This document shows, piece by piece, positions 10,752 to 24,447 of a stretch of DNA of 64,000 bases. The notes below the pieces were generated by a model that was not told the origin of the DNA, did not search any database, and was given only the letters and a program-made list of their open reading frames with translations. The position numbers were made by a program, and so were the translations under genes. Position 1 is the first letter of the stretch, and every line of letters starts with the position of its first letter. The stretch is taken from contig VXAY01005881.1 of the NCBI GenBank assembly GCA_013399855.1, positions 2,001,467-2,065,466 of the forward strand, written 5' to 3'. This stretch comes from Oxyruncus cristatus. Taxonomy: Eukaryota > Chordata > Aves > Passeriformes > Cotingidae.

Positions 10752-13700
10752 GCAGTGTCTGACATGGGCTGTGTGGGTGAATTACGACTTACGAATGGCA
10801 TCACTCCACGAGTCATGAACTGTGAGTCACATGGGCACGGGTGTCTCAGGCACGTCAGAAATGCCACTTGCCCTCTTCTGTAGGTTTTTATGTTAATCCG
10901 TTTCACATTCAACTTTATAATCCAGAAAGCAGGACTGTGTTGCAGTGAAGGGTACCAGCAGAAGAGATCCTGGGGGGGAAGCAGCGAAGGTAATGGTGTT
11001 AAGGCAGAAACCCCAAATGTTGTGTAATAACTCCTAAAACAAAGAAGCGATGCTGGCTTCTGAAATGCCCCCCCCCACCATTACCATCACAAGAACATGT
11101 TATTTATAATATGTGTATTGGCAGGTTGTTCTGGGCAGAAGAGCAAAAAGAAATGAGCTGTCATCTGCTGTTAACCTCTCATTCATACATCACTGTGTGC
11201 ACTCAGTGGTTCAAGGTTATGCAAGTTGATTGTGCCCTCATTAATGAGCAGTGTTAATTGGTGTCTATCCTGCTTTGAGATAAACATGTATATCATGTGT
11301 TAAAAGTACTGCAGGCTGTGAGGGAGCTGTGTGATATACAAATGTGTATGGGCCCTGCATAGGGAGAGGTTGTGTTGTTAAATGCTAGGACTGATTTAAG
11401 TCCACCAGTGACTTCGATCCGGGCAGCCCACGTCCCTGCAAGCCAGCCTGGCGCTGGCTCAAGGGCTGGGGACTTCTGCTGGCAGAGCTCTGACACCATC
11501 CCTTGGCTCCCTGCTCCGGCTCTTGTTGCGCCCCCAGCACTCTGTCTACAGCCCACTTTTCAAGGTGAATTAGCAGGGATTTTAGTTCCCCTCAAACCCC
11601 CAGGCTGTAAGCTCTGGCCGTCACAGCTCGAAGGGGATTTAGCTGCCATGGGGTCGGGACAAGCAGACTCAGTGGAAGATCTTGTCCATCCCCATATGAA
11701 CTGCCCCTGCTCGGGGGTCAGTGGCAAGGGAGCTAGGTTGGCTGCTGCTCTGTCTGTCAGCAGCCCCAAAGGCTTTATCCAGCCTCTTTTCTCTCACTTC
11801 TCCATCTGCACATGTGCTGGCATGGTGCTAACTTGGAACGAGCTCAAGTACACAGACTCATGAGCCTCACCTCTCCTCGTGAGGGACAGAAAACAAGGTT
11901 TGACATGGTGGCAAACTTAAACATCATGAAAAGACCTTTTATTCTTTCCCTGAGAGCTGCTGCAAGCGAGCACAGATAAATACCCTGAACCAGGTCATAA
12001 TCAACACAAAACATTGATGCAAATATGTGGATTAGAGAATTATGACAATTACGTTAAATAACCTACTGGAATATTTTAAATGCTCAAAAGAAGAGAGTCG
12101 CATGTCTCATAAACAAGCACAAGCTATGCCAGACCAATGCAAGAATATACTAATAAAGTAATATTTGATCATCTAATTAATGGAGCTGCTATCTCCCCAT
12201 ACCAACGTGGGGCTTAGAGCTTTTAGGCTGTTAACATTTTGTCCCGATGTTTAAAAGCAAGTAGCACCCAACAGACCTTTCCTTTTCTCAGTAGCATTCC
12301 CTTGAAATGTGGTTGTTTACTTCAGACCTTGAAGGCTGGATTAACAGCAGAGATTGTTTGCTTTAAATTATACACACAAATTTTATTGTTGTTGCTTCTG
12401 CCACTAAAAAGCTATTTAATATGTGGCAAAGTGGCAAAGCTTACTGACTTCAAAAGTGAAAGGGTCAAGCCTGTGCATCCAGAAATAACACTGAGATTTT
12501 CCTCTCTTTTCATGAAATGTACTTGCAGCAGGCAGTGTTAAAGTGCTTCCAACTTTCATAGCAACCAGGAGAAGCTGCTCGTGAGTCAGCCCAAGGAGGA
12601 AATATGTCATTAGCCAGCGAGTTTTCGACATATGCAAAACTGTCGACGTGTCTATGGCATCCAGGGAGGAATTTTTATGATATTGGTTGTAGTCAACAGC
12701 TTATTGCCACAGTCGTGGGTGTGGGCAAGTATCTCAGTGGCTGAGGCTGTGATTGCCCCCAACATCACTGAGTGTTTCACACCATGGCTCTCATGCTCCT
12801 CCTTTTCAAGACAGGAAACAGACAAGACATATTTGGGTTTGATAGCTGCGGGAAAGACCCAACTGAGTCCTCGTGGTTGTACCTTGAGTTCCTCTTCAGC
12901 CTTCATATCGTGTTCACTGCGCCAAGGAAGGGGTAGGGCTCTTATCTCAGCTTTCTGCAGTTCCAGCCCTTCTGCAACTGAATGAAAACAAACAGAAAGA
13001 AAAAAATAACCAACTCTGTAGGTTTTCTTGCCTGTGTAAATTATGCATCACACTCATTATAGGAAAAAGGAAGACGCAGATTTGGAAATCAGTTGTGAGT
13101 TTCTCCATATTTCTTACAATTATGCAAGTGTTACAGCTGCATACACAGGGGACTTTCTTTTTTCATGCAGCTTTACACCAAAATAAAGGCCTCAGTTGTT
13201 CTAGTTGGTGATTAGGCTCAATATTATGCCTCTGGGAATGGGAGGCACGGGGACTCAGAGGAACAGAAAACTTAATGAGTTCTTTATTTAAAGAAGAAAA
13301 AATTTTTCAAAATTTTTTCCAGGGCTCACAGGAGAGATTCAGAGGCTATTTCCTCTTCAGGAAGATGCTGCGCTTCCAGGTGAAAAAATTAACCCTTGTC
13401 TGCCCCCAGTAGCCCCTCAGCAAAGGTTTCCTTGCCCTCCAAGCCCAAGCTGAGCTGTGGTAGGGGAGCTTGCAAGTGGTCCATGAACCACGCTTAGGAG
13501 ACCCCTATTCTGGACAGGTTCCTGTGTCCTGGTCTGACCTGAGAACATCACACCTCAAAATGGAAGCTGCTGCACCACGAGCTGAAAGGGCAGTGACCCT
13601 GCCCAGCAGGAACACAAGGGAAATGTTGTTATCTGAAAGTATCTTTGGGTATTTTTAATTTTTATGGCTTGTGGTCTTTTCTTCAAATTTCAGTATTTTA

Positions 13701-14723
13701 TGTAATGGAATAAGTAAAACCAAACCCCAATCTCAGGACCGCTGGCAGAGCAACTGGGCAGTGGGCAGAGCATCGGTGAGGCTGGGCAGTGAATCCCCAC
13801 TGTCACCCTGGGGCAGACCCTCCTGCAGCTCCTGGGACTGTGACATCCACCTGGGGACAACACCGCAGAGGCCACAAACTCTGACACCAGCTGGCCCAGC
13901 ACTGGAGCCGTGGGCCAACCTCAGCTGCCAGCAGCCCAGCTGACAGCATGCCCTGTGTCCCTGGACTCTGCCATCCCTGCTGCTGGGACACAGCCCTCCC
14001 AGCACTGAGGCATCTTGTTGGATAGGGCCACCCAGGGGTGTCTGTTGAAGATGACCCTACTGCCAGCTCCGTCTACAGTAGGAGGTAAAGGCACGATGCT
14101 GAAAGCTACCCACTGTCTTATTTTATCCCAGATCAGATGTCTCTAATTCAGTGAGCTGTGGTTGGTGCTTCCAAGTGCACTGAAGCCTGCACATAAAAGA
14201 GGACAGGCAAAATAATAGTGTTGCAAAATGCTGAGAATAGTAGAAGTGGTCACCTGGTGTATCTGGGCTGCTAAGAAAGCTCTTTCGATTAAATGAAACA
14301 CAGAGCACAAGAAAAATGCTCACATCCTACATGATAGTGTCTCCTGGGCTGCCTTATGCTCAGATGAAAAAGAAAAAAATTACCCATGCAAAGCCCACAT
14401 CATCCATAATCTGCAATGCGTTTGGACAGGGGAGGCCATCCTTAACCCAAACCATGTGTGCCTGGCTTTAAAACCAGCATCAGCGGCGCTCAGCCAGCCT
14501 GCCATCCTGCACGTCCTGGATTCGGCGCTTCTCTCCGGGATTCAGCATTTATTTCCGTGTTCACTGCTGAATCACTCTCGCATCAGCAGCATCACCGTGG
14601 GCAGTGTTCCCTCTCCAAGGCATGCAGGTGGCAAGAACCCCCAGCCCAGCTCTGCTCGAACTGGCAATGGCACAGGATCTCTTCTCGGATACTGCGTCAG
14701 ACTTCTGCAGGGCCTTGTGCAAC

Positions 14724-14746
14724 TTTTTTTTTTTTTTTTTTTTTTT
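14724..14746. repeat. Poly(T) run, 23 bases
   Basis: Simple homopolymer. No retroposon body was recognised on either side, although a poly(A) tail of a minus-strand insertion cannot be excluded. Confidence 0.9.
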
Positions 14747-14786
14747 AATCCCAAATTAAAACTTAAACTTCAAAGGCATAGATCTA

Positions 14787-14801
14787 GGGGGAGGGGGGGG
14801 G
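14787..14801 (+). repeat. Short G-run
   Basis: A G tract of 15 bases with one A, lying about 40 bases after the poly(T) run. It has weak quadruplex potential. Confidence 0.6.
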
Positions 14802-16614
14802 TCTCTTCATGCAGAGACTGTATTTCCTGGAACAGATCCTTTAATTTTGTGGTGAGACAGAGTTGAAGACATTTGTATTCAAATCCTTATTTAGGCTCTA
14901 ATGCTCTTTAGTATTGGATATAGGGATTTTAGACTGGAAATGGCTCTCTTGACTTTACTATCACCCGAAACAGACAATCAAATTTTAAGCTGCTATTTCT
15001 TTTCCAGCCTTCTTATGCTGTTCCCAACACTCTCCCAGAAACTGTAATTATTCTGCCACATCTACTCTACTAATAAAATTTATTCTGCTCTGTGTTTTTC
15101 CCCCTATTTTCTTCTCATGTCTTACACCATCAAATAAAATCAGGGTTTTCATTTGTAAAGTGGTTATCAGCAGCTCAGCTTTTACTTACAGTTCTTTGAA
15201 CAGGCTACAGGGATTCAAGATGGGTAGAAATGTAATGTAATAGCATATACTGTGGTGCAACCTCCAAGCATCACTTTGTATGCCCTGTCCTTCCAGGAGG
15301 GTTTTAGTTCTCCAGATGATAACAGTAGTGGTTCTAATAATTTTGCTGGATGTTCAAAACAGGTCTGATCTAGTTGATGTTCGTGTCACTCATGCCACCT
15401 CACCTCACTCTTTGCAATCCTCTCTGAACACAGCAGGACTTCATAATCCCCAGGGGCCCCTACAGAACAGCCCTCACTTAGGGATCTCTCAGAGCTTTAC
15501 AAGCTCATGTTTTACTCTCGTGTGCCAGCTAAAAACCACAGAGATCTACATCACTGGGATAGTGCAGAGGCAAGGGCAGAGGGGAGCTGCAGGTTCCAGT
15601 CCAGGTACATGACCACATCCCCCTAAAACCGCATCCAGTGAAACTTCCTTTGAAGGACTGATTGCACTGAAAGTCTCAACTGCACACAAAAAATATGATG
15701 AATGTACACAAAAGATTTGTTTGAATCTCAGTTCGTTCCCAGATTTGCTCATCTTTTTGCTGATGGCTTTAGGGGCAGCAGCTTTTGTAGCTGTCCAGCA
15801 AAGGATTTGTTCTCAAGTGTCCCTTCTGTGCTGGTGTGTCTGTGGTGTCCATAGGGTGCCATGCACGCCCTCTGCTCCCAAGTGTGCAGGTTTTTTCCTC
15901 AAATGTTCACACCTGAGCTGGGATGCACAGGCAGAGCCTTCCACTCACAAACGCTTAACTACCAGGCCTGAGGCCCAGGAGGGTTTTGTTTCATAGGCTG
16001 ATATTGCTCCTGCTCTACCCAACATCCCACATTAAGGATGAGCTGGAAATGTGCTGTATGTTCCCTTCACAGAAAACAGGGACTCCAAAAAATTGGGAGG
16101 GGGTGGAGCAGAAATCAGGGGTCATGCCCAAAAGGCAACAAGACAACATTCATTTATATAGTCTCACATTCCCTCATCTAAAGCTAATAACAAACACCAA
16201 ATAAATAAAATGGACACACCCATTAATTGCTTTTAGATCTAGGGAATATTGCAAAGACGTAGTTAGGAATATTATTTCATATTCTCAGAGTGTGGATGCA
16301 CATTGCTTAGGGAGCAGCTTTCCACGAGCACTCCAGCTAACAAGCTTGCTGCAGAACGATCTTGGAGCAGCAAATTTTTAAAAGAAACCCTAGAAAATAT
16401 TCCCCAGAAGACAATTTGGAATAACTAATCATAAAAAGCTTCACACTGGACACTTAATTTAGGAGCTCTGATCATCCTTTCAGCAGCTAGAAATATAACA
16501 CTTCATCTGCTTGTCCAGTCCGAGCAGATGTGTGTGACTCACAGCCACCCGCTCGGGAAGTTATCGCTCCCTGAAAGTCAGAGTTGGATTGCGGAAAAAT
16601 CATAAGTGAGAAAG

Positions 16615-16617
<3 letters not shown>

Positions 16618-16669
<52 letters not shown>
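16618..16669. repeat. (TG)n microsatellite
   Basis: About 26 uninterrupted TG dinucleotides, likely polymorphic and able to adopt Z-DNA. Confidence 0.98.
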
Positions 16670-16670
<1 letters not shown>

Positions 16671-18256
16671 AGGGGGTTCCCCTGAGTACCTTATTTACTG
16701 TGAATTACTTAGGCAGCCCTAGATTTTATTTGATAATTTTTCCCTTGATGTGCCCCATATAAAGGAAACATTAGCATTAACCAAAGCTAATCCATGGCGT
16801 GGTTGGGAAGGGGATTATTTTGCCAATGATTACTTTCTTTAAACGTGGAATTGTGATCAAAGCAATATGGTTCTGATTTTTTCCTGTACTTTTTAGCTTT
16901 GTAGTATGGTTCTTCTTAATAGTAAGTTACTGCTATAAGCATGCTGTGAATTTCCAATATAGCAAAGCTTTAATAATTTGCAGCCATAATTGTTCCTGCT
17001 TCAGTCTCCAATTCAATTTGGTGTGGAATTCCCATCTCCCAACACAAAGCTTAACTCAACGGTATCTGTGTGAGACAGACTATGAAACTAGTCTGGTATA
17101 ATGGACTTCATTAAAGGATAGGCAAATTATTTTCATCTGTAATCTATTTTAAATGGAAAAAAGGACTTTTGAATAAATATTTTTCTGTCAAAAGTTATTA
17201 ATTTCTGTGGGAAAAGAGGGATGGTTATTGTTGCTCATTTTTTCCTTTGTTTTCATAAAGGGTTTGAAAATTATTTTCTGGTTGAGTTATTTCTCTGGTT
17301 AAAAACCCAAATATTTAAGCCAGGAATGAAAACAACATCTTTTTATTTTCCTGAAGACTCAAACTGTGCAAGGAGCTTTCACTTTTTTGCCTGCCCATCT
17401 GTAACCTCTTCTTATGATAAAATCCAAGCTTGTGGGCTGACACGATGAGCACCACCCACCTCCAGACCTTGGTGGCCATTCCTCTGCCTACGTGCAGATT
17501 TGGTAGCCTCAGACCATTTTTTAGTCAAGCCTGAAAGTAGCGAGCTATGCAATTTTAGCACAGATATCTGTTTTTAAGAGGCAGCCTGCACTGGCACAAG
17601 AGCATTAACCCTAACATGAACATGCACAGTCTAATAACAGGCTGGTGGAGAGTCTTATTCAAGCCCTGCACATGGCAGTAAATTACTCCCTTGATGAATA
17701 AAAGCCATTACTTAGTATTTAGCATCATAGCAAGAAGCCTCTTCGGCCTGTTCCTAACAGAGATGTTACAGTTAATTTAGTGTAAAATTATCACCTGCTG
17801 TACAATAAAACAACAAACTGCAGTCAAATAATCTCTTAATAAATGAAAATGTGTAATAAACTGTGTCAGCACCGCAGAGACTTGGCAAGGCTGAATACCC
17901 TAAAGGTACCAATCCAAACAAATCCACCATACAATATATGGCCTATGTCATTTCAGGTTCTTATCAGAGATGATTCATCTGGGATTCCTTGGCACTGAGT
18001 TTTACCTCTAAAGGCCAGGCAGTTATTGCAATGATATAATTTCTGCCACATTAATTAAATATAATACCTGAAAGCCCCTTTATAGGGATCTATAAATTCG
18101 TTGTAAAGACATGCTGTGGATGAGCATATGTAATCTACCAAACATAATAAATGTTCAGTCAACTTCCTCTCCTTGCAGAGCAGGGGGATGTCGAATGATC
18201 ACCAAAAAAACAGACACCCAAAGGTAAGCCTAATGTTGCTTCTGTCACTCATTATG
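16670..18256. other. AT-rich gene-free stretch, enhancer-like
   Basis: No coding exon is recognised. The sequence is AT-rich and non-repetitive. From about 17,540 to 18,150 it has many TAAT, TTAATTTAG and ATAAA cores without low-complexity runs, a texture typical of conserved vertebrate enhancers. A REST-like half-site (TCAGCACC) occurs at 17,866-17,873. Conservation could not be tested. Confidence 0.4.
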
Positions 18257-18297
18257 ATAAATATATATATACACATATATAAATATATATATATACA
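18257..18297. repeat. (AT)n-rich microsatellite
   Basis: An imperfect run of AT dinucleotides broken by ACAC and AAAT. It explains the Tyr/Ile-rich reading frames on both strands here. Confidence 0.85.
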
Positions 18298-18609
18298 CAG
18301 ACTGAGACCCATGTCTCTGACAGAGAGGAGAAGGCAGAGGGAGCATGAGTCCAGGGAGCATGAGTCTGTGGCAGCAGCCACAGCACATGTGGCTGCTCTT
18401 GCTGCCTGCAGACTCTCAGCTCCAACATCGGTGTACATGGATAATAAAGGCCCCCCCCAGGTCCCTGCAGTTCAGCACAGTCCTCCTACTGGCCTCTTCT
18501 GGCTGCAGGAGAGCCACAGATACATTAAGTGTTGCCGAAAATCTGTCTTTGCTCGGGATCCAAATGCTCCTTTTACCCAGTATGAAACAAAAAACAAACC
18601 AACGACCAA

Positions 18610-18654
18610 AACACACACACACACACATACACACAGGAAAAAAAAAAAAAAAAA
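18610..18654. repeat. (AC)n followed by poly(A)
   Basis: About 13 AC units with one AT interruption are followed by a poly(A) run of 17 bases (18,638-18,654) and then A/G-rich sequence. No LINE or SINE body was recognised upstream. Confidence 0.9.
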
Positions 18655-21600
18655 GGGGGAAACCAAAAAGGAAAGGAAAGCCAAGGGAACAAAAGCCAGG
18701 CAACACTTTTTGGAGTCATCCAGGCCCAGACTTTAAGCAGCTTGTCTGAGATCCAGGCTGAGCAGCATCCACAGACTTCCCGATGCATAATATGAGAAAG
18801 TTAAGGAAGAGCTTCCCCGTTCCCTTGCCGCATTTGGAAGAGGAAAGCAGGGTGCTCAGCAGGCACTGCTTGCCCAGAAGTCCAAGTCCATCCATTTGGA
18901 AACCACAAAGAGACCACAAAAAGGGGGCTTTTCTGCGCCCCCACCCCACTCTGGCTGCTTCAGCGAGTGCCAGGAGCCTGGTGCCCCTCAGCCAGGCGGG
19001 TTTCTTGCTGGTGTGCGGGGCAGTTTGTCTCTCCTGGAGCTGGCTCTGGGCATGTCTCCAGAGCCGCTGACTCCCAGCCTCTGTTCCTGGAAGGAGCCAG
19101 AGGGTGGGCTGCAGCACATCCATTTACACTTTCATGATGTACTTATTCTTGTTTTGTTTCACACAGCTCACAAGGCAAGAGCAGGGACAGCTGGTGACAG
19201 CTGAAAATGATGTAGGGTCAGGGCAAGACATGGCAGGATGCAGATACCCAGCAGAAATTTTAAATAAGCGTCACCATCAGGAGCCCTTTTTTTCCCAGAA
19301 ATATTAGTCAAATCATGAAAAACTTCTGAATTACTTTTGTTTGTGTGCAGTGTCCCCTATATAGACATTTCTGATCCCATTCCCACTAACACAGCAAACC
19401 CCACATCTTATTATAGAGTGCAACTAGAATAATGGCTTCACTTGAGACAAGTGGGGAGCTGCCTGGCACTCCATGCCTGCCCTCTGAAGGGCTGCCCATG
19501 GTGCAGGGCAGCACTGGATAATCCTTTATCTTAAGCATCCATCTGCTAGCCCCTTTTTAATGCAACCCTCACTGGTACAAACATCCCCTGTCCATCAATA
19601 TTTCCAACCTCGGTCTGGTACCAGGAATGACCTGGACAGTCTATTGGCTCCCCCCTATCTTCCAAGCTGTTGCTGGTGTCCTTACACAGGTGATTGTGCC
19701 CCCAAAACTGCTTCAGTCCCCACCTCTCCAAGGTGACTCTTCTGCAGAAGAGCGATGGAACAATTTCTCCCAGGCTTTCAGGATAGGGAAAGAGGCTGTG
19801 CTGATGCATGAATTTGGCTTGGCATCTGCAGTCAAAACAACATTACTCCAGCCCTACCTCGAGAAGATTGCTGGCTTGTCTTTTTTCATCCTAGCTCCTG
19901 TCTAGCAGGTTGACATGACAGCACTAGAGACCGATAAGAGGTTTGGGTTCTGCCACCAGTCCGGGTGTAACCTCTGTGATGGTGTGGGCAGGAATGAGGT
20001 TCAGGAGCCCGTGGAATAACCATGGAGTAACCAACTGCCCTATAGCTCTTGTGGAGTATGTACCATCCCGGGAAGCGCTGAAGGCAGAACAAGTCTCTCG
20101 TGTCCCTGGTACCCCCCTCCCACTGTTAATCTGAAGGGGCCCTCCAGCCAGCAGCTGTTTTCCAAAGACAGGACCACCCAACCCATGGCAGATGTTGGGC
20201 TTCTGAGCCATGAGAGCCTCCACGAGTGGGGCTGGAGGCATCACTTTATTCATTTCACACTACCACAATGGCAAAGTACATGTCCAACACACATCCCTCT
20301 TGAAAGGCTGAAACCAATCATTTAAAACCAGGAAATTAGAATGACATCTCACCCACCCAGCTCCCTCCTTGGGAAGCTCCATTCCTATATAAACATCCTC
20401 TATTGTTAACTTCTCTGGACAGCATTTTCCTCAAGCTACGAGAGCAGAACCTTTTCTTCAAACTGAGTTAAGATGAGCAAAAGATAAATACAGCATTTTT
20501 CCTCAATTACATCAAACAGTAATGGATTATCAGAACATGCCAGTGCCTTCTGATAGCAGGAAGGGGCATGGCAGTGGTGGAGCTGGTGGCCCCTGACAGC
20601 TGCCCTGCCAGGGGGCTCAGCTGTGCCAGAGGTGGACAGCCCAGGCATGCTTCTGCTGTGGGAGGCAGCTGATATCCAACTTGGCCTCAGGGGCAAAATG
20701 AAATGTAAAGTGCTCTGTGCTTCAAGCTGATACAAAGATTTTCCTCACTTAAAGAATATTTTCCTCGCAAAAGAATGCTTTTGATCAAAATGGTGAAAGC
20801 ATCACTATTTTGAACAGTTTAACATCTGCACCTCCCGGTGCAGCATCTGTCCTGTCACACTACCTGCGTCTGCTTGCAAAGGTAAGAACAAAAATAAAAA
20901 TGAGCAGTGCAGTGAAAATATTTTTTTTCTTCCATTATAAGGCCAGGAACAATCTCTATATCCATTTTTATTGATACAGGGCTTGAGAAAGTTCATGCCC
21001 GACCAGCAGTTTGAGGTGGGCAGACTGCCAGGCACCAGCTCTCAGAGCCAGAGCACAGAATAGGGCCAAGTTACCTCCAGCAGGTTTCTCTCAGAGTGAC
21101 ACTGTCTGAAGAAGTGGAGAAAGGGAACTAATCCTTCAGCCTGTAGTTATAAAACAGATGGGGAAGCACTCTCCCAACACTGAGATGGGACCAAGAAGAG
21201 AACTTGGAAGTTGTGTGGTTTTGCCTTTACGCGTTCTTTCCATTCTGGAGGTGGAGGGGAAGAGTGGAGCAAGTGTGTTTTTATTACAATTATTTGTGAC
21301 CAGAAAACCACAGACATCTTTGGAGACCTCTGAGGGGACCCTGACACCCATGGGTGGCCGTGCTCTTCGCCTGGCTGCGCACATTTGCATAGGGGAGGCG
21401 TCTACAGCTGCTTCTCCTCAGGCAGAGGAAAACCGACAAGTCTATTGTCTGTGTCTGACACAAAGGAGAAGTTGCCAATAACAAGATGCTGTAGGAAACC
21501 TGGTCACTTCCAAGAGGGGCCGAGCCTCTCAAACTCAGTTTGATCAAACTCAGTTTGATCCCTCCAGCCAAGGGCAGCAGGTACGACACCAGGGCCTGGC

Positions 21601-24447
21601 CACTGAGTCCCTGCGCTGACCAAAAGGATGCCACAGCAGTGGGACCATTGATCTGGCTCGCTTTGTGGCCCACAACTGATGCCTGAGAGGAAGCGCTGCC
21701 TGCGAACCCATCCACCACAGGACAGGAAACGAAACCCGCAGAACTGAAGCAAAGGGGCAGAGCCGAGGGTGAGGCAGCCTGGGGAGCGGAGGGCAGGGAC
21801 CCACCTGCTGGTCAGTCTGATCGCAGGTTCGGTGCTGAAGGGCAGCAGGGCTGTATCTACATCCCCACATCCTCCCACCCTCCTGCAGCTGCCCGCTGGC
21901 TGCTAAAACAGTTAAACCACCCCAACCCGCTATGCTTTCAGTTTATCACACATCACGTGCACCTCTCTCGGTGCTTGCTGTCTCTCATGATGTTTGCTTC
22001 CCTCAAAATGTCATCCCATAAAAAATACCTCATTTGGCTGGAGGAGGGAGTTTGGTATTTTTTTTTTGTGAGGCTTTGGTTTGTGTTTGTTTTTTTTTTA
22101 CCAAGCAAACTCACTTTGGCCTCCTATAACTGAAAGGAGAGAAGGGAGGGGATCACTGTGATCCATAGCCTTGAACTGCAGCTAAAGGCAAAAATGGAGG
22201 GACTGTAGTTTCCTTATTCCATCCCAGAAGGGCCCCACTGTCTGTAAGGCCAGTGACTGTATGATTTGACTGTATGATCTTACACTGTCAATGAAAGGGA
22301 CAGACCACTGCCTGCACTTGCTTTTGCTGCTGTCACCAGGGTCCCAATGAGTCTCCCCTTCCAAACAAGACCTCCAGCCTCAGCATGTCCCTTTCCTTGT
22401 ATTATGACAATGGCTATTTACATGATTATTATTTCTTCTGACACTTCAGTTTGGTATGAAATTAAATACTTGGTTTGGTGCTGAACAATGGAATTCAGGT
22501 TTTTAATTAAAATTAATAAAAATTGAGTAAAAATAGAAGAAAAGTTTGAAACAAAGTGTTGTTTGAAATTTTTAGAAAAACAGGAAACTGCTCAGCTTTA
22601 TTTTTTTTACCTTTCAGCCATTTCAATGTCATTGAATTATTGTGTTTTTTGTCGAAGAAACCCAGCCACTCCAGTTATGAGCTGTAAAGCTAAGAAAAAT
22701 AAACAAGGAAAGTTTCACTTTTTCATTGCCTTTATCTCTTGCCAAATCAGATGTGGCTTTTGCCTGAAGTGCAGTTACATTAGAGCAGAGATGCCCACCT
22801 AAGGAGGATTTTCTCATAAGGATTCACTCTACTCATCTGGGATCACCTTGCTTTCTGTTTGGCCCAGTCCTGGATTTTCCCTTACCCCGTCAAAGACAAA
22901 GCCACGTTTGCACATTTTGCATCCAGGGCAAGGCACATGGGCAGCAAATCAGCATCCCGTTGCTGTGGGCCAGCTGCAAAGGCAGGGGGATCCCCCTCCA
23001 CTGTCTTCCTGGGGACACACAGTGCCCAGGAATGATTCCCCCTTGGCTGTGGAGTCCTGCCCAGGGCACTGGTGTGTGTAGGACCATGTTGTACTCATAT
23101 CCCTGACCTCACAGCTCACAGTGTGCCTTCCCTATGACGGACATATAAGGAAGGGGGACACTTTGACTTTTTGGAGTCCTGATTTACACCACCACTACAG
23201 TTGATTTAGAGATTCCTATAGGAATGGCAGTTCACTTCTGGTTGCATTTGGTCCAGCATGATTACTTGGGTGGTGACAAGGAGCGGGATTTGGACCTGTA
23301 ATGTGGTGTCATTATTTTGATAATGACTTCTGCTTAACAGACACTTTCCCTCCTCTCTGCTGAGTGCAAACCTCACACAGAACCAAAAGCTATCCAGAAG
23401 TGCATTAAAATGCAAAATTATTTATACTTCAGAGAAGGGCCCTTTCCGTAAGCACCTTTGATAGACTACATGGGTAGTTCTCATTCTATTTTACCAAATT
23501 GCAGTGAGGGAATGGGGACGGGGGTGTGTTTTAAGCGATGTGGAAGCTGTTAAACGTTTTCACCAGGTCTGTCAGAAATTCACATACAGAAACCAAAGTT
23601 GCAAAAAACCACACACATCAAAAAATTCCTACAATCCAGTTTCCAGGATACCAGTGCCGTTTTGCATGTGCCCAGCCATCAGCTATGAGCAAAGCCCGTA
23701 CTGCCCAGGCAGTAACAAGTTTTTCTTGAATCAGACCCAAGTTTCCTCTGCCTATAACCTGTAGGCAGCACACCAGTACTGCTGTACAAACTGGGAAGAA
23801 CAGCAACTGAGACCTCTAGATATGATTACACTCATGTAACCAGAATTATAGGGGGTGGATATTGCAGAAAGAAACCAGCAGACAGGAGAGACCTACCTGC
23901 CCAAGAGCAGAGATGACCCCACCACAGTCACATCCCCATGGTTTGGGCTCTTCTCCTGCTTGCATTTCTTTCCCAGCTGTGTGGTATGATAAGAAGCCAC
24001 ATGCAGGGGCTCAGCACTGCACAACACCATAGTTCAACACTGGTGGCTCCAAAGGGCAGGGTAAAAAATTTATTGCTCGTTAATTAAAACTGAGCTCTCA
24101 CGTGATGGGAGATGGAGCAGGAGAGGCTGCCACAGAGGTTTAGCTCCTTGGGGTGCAGCTGACAAGTGAGAGCACCCCCACCACAACATGGCTTTCTGAG
24201 CCAGAGTAGGGGAAGGTGGGTCCACTTTTATCCTTCTTAGTAGGAAAAAGAAAATTCAGTTGCAGTTTCTCTGCAATAAACAGCTCAACAGTTTGGTTCT
24301 GCTCCTTTGCTCTTTTTCTGTTCCTTATGGACCTTGGTCCTGTTTTTCCTGCTTTGACTATTCAGGTTTTTCTCTCAGTGTAACCAAACACAGAGCTATC
24401 CGGAAACCATTTTCTCCTCTCACAGGAGAGGAGAAATATTAAAACAC
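18655..24447. other. Gene-free interval
   Basis: No coding exon is recognised. It holds a duplicated 15-bp near-palindrome at 21,529-21,558 and a moderate CTCF-like motif on the minus strand at 19,477-19,490 (CCTTCAGAGGGCAG when read on that strand). GC content is intermediate, with several Pro/Leu-rich reading frames that have no family resemblance. Confidence 0.45.
21529..21558. repeat. Tandem pair of 15-bp near-palindromes
   Basis: TCAAACTCAGTTTGA occurs twice with no spacer. Each copy is self-complementary except at its central base, so the pair can form hairpins or offer four equal half-sites. Confidence 0.85.

Larger units (their letters stand above)
9049..16617. other. Gene-free interval with enhancer-like patches
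   Basis: No coding exon is recognised. It contains an 18-bp palindrome at 10,003-10,020, a 30-bp tandem duplication at 10,487-10,547, a 14-bp palindrome at 10,738-10,751, a poly(T) run at 14,724-14,746 and a G-run at 14,787-14,801. The stretches 11,090-11,300 and 12,000-12,240 are AT-rich, contain intact TTAATTGG and TAAT cores, and look like non-coding regulatory DNA. Confidence 0.45.

Noticed and set aside
11372..11863. 163-residue plus-strand frame
   Set aside because: Low-information composition, overlapping minus-strand frames of similar quality, and no family resemblance.
17866..17873. REST (NRSF) binding site
   Set aside because: Only the left half TCAGCACC is present; the GGACAG half does not follow at the right spacing.
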